From NCBI GenBank assembly GCA_036897525.1, contig JAYMTJ010000098.1:5001-27500 (forward strand): a stretch of 22,500 nt of DNA, written 5' to 3'. Under the pieces are notes generated by a model. The model made no database searches and was not told where the DNA came from. It was given only the letters and a program-made list of their open reading frames with translations. The position numbers and the translations under genes are program-made. Shown here in pieces: positions 22,117 to 22,500 of the stretch. Within the stretch, counting starts at the first letter, position 1. Each line of letters opens with the position of its first letter. The DNA comes from Pelargonium x hortorum (taxonomy: Eukaryota > Streptophyta > Magnoliopsida > Geraniales > Geraniaceae).

Positions 22117-22500
22117 TTCTATTTTCATTTGAATCCTCTAATAGAAATCGAATCTAAAAAAAACACGCATCTTTTTCCTATATTTATCGCCTCGGACTTG
22201 CTTTTTCGAATTTTATCAAGACATTATTCCTACAATTACTTCTTCATTGTGGGAACCCGTCAGGGGAAGGTTTTATTTTGAGGATGAGAAATTAGCATAC
22301 TGACTCACTTCCTTCTTTCCCATTTTGAGTCCAACGGGAACTGGGGGGGTGTTGCAAAAAAAAAATGAGTATTTCACAATTGACGCGAAACCCGGTCCTT
22401 AATTCTAATAAGTTAAGTATCGCCCCCCCCCCAAAAAAAAAGATTTCTAATTTCTAAATCGAATCTTTTTTTTATGTTTAGAAATCAGTAAATAAAAGAA
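22117..22500. other. atpH-atpF spacer (window end)
   Basis: There is no gene in these 384 bases. atpF is expected just beyond. A run of ten C (22423-22432) is followed by nine A, and AAAAAAAAGATT (22434-22445) pairs with AATCTTTTTTTT (22462-22473) as a 12-pair hairpin. Homopolymer lengths here may vary between reads. Confidence 0.75.

Noticed and set aside
22423-22473. C10/A9 runs and 12-pair A/T hairpin as a terminator of atpH
   Set aside because: It is over 300 bases from the atpH stop, made mostly of A and T runs, and plastid spacers contain many such pairs by chance.

Overview
This window is a stretch of plastid (chloroplast) DNA from a land plant, almost certainly an angiosperm. The evidence is the block trnE-trnY-trnD-psbM-petN-trnC-rpoB-rpoC1-rpoC2-rps2-atpI-atpH, the three-exon ycf3, the AT-rich spacers and the plastid-type tRNAs. 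rpoC1 still has its group II intron and RpoC2 lacks the large insertion of grasses, so the plant is not a grass. The rearranged order, the repeats and the quickly evolving rpo genes would fit a structurally unstable lineage such as the sedge/rush side of Poales. That placement is inference and weak.

Layout. Positions 1-2563 hold the ycf3-psaA spacer and ycf3 on the minus strand (three exons, two group II introns). From 2564 to about 5000 the order is not the usual one. trnG-GCC sits directly upstream of ycf3, where trnS-GGA is normally found. It is followed by an unrecognised 257-codon minus-strand reading frame (orf257) with a perfect TTGACA-17-TATAAT promoter and a GGAGG ribosome binding site, then half of a trnfM-CAU, clusters of short direct repeats, a second diverged partial copy of orf257, and a broken rpl33 whose 3' end has been replaced by that copy. 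From 5015 on the order is the normal angiosperm one: trnE, trnY, trnD and psbM on plus, petN and trnC on minus, then the plus-strand rpoB-rpoC1-rpoC2 operon and the rps2-atpI-atpH series. The sequence stops in the atpH-atpF spacer.

How the genes work together. rpoB, rpoC1 and rpoC2 encode the beta, beta' and beta'' subunits of the plastid-encoded RNA polymerase. rps2 encodes a small-subunit ribosomal protein. atpI and atpH encode the a and c subunits of the ATP synthase membrane sector. psbM and petN encode small subunits of photosystem II and the cytochrome b6f complex, and ycf3 encodes a photosystem I assembly factor. trnE also supplies glutamate for tetrapyrrole synthesis.

The ordinary part (5015-22500) is well explained. 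The interesting part is 2685-4900: a putative new membrane-protein gene with its own promoter, a diverged relative next to it, and the remains of the rearrangements that put them there.
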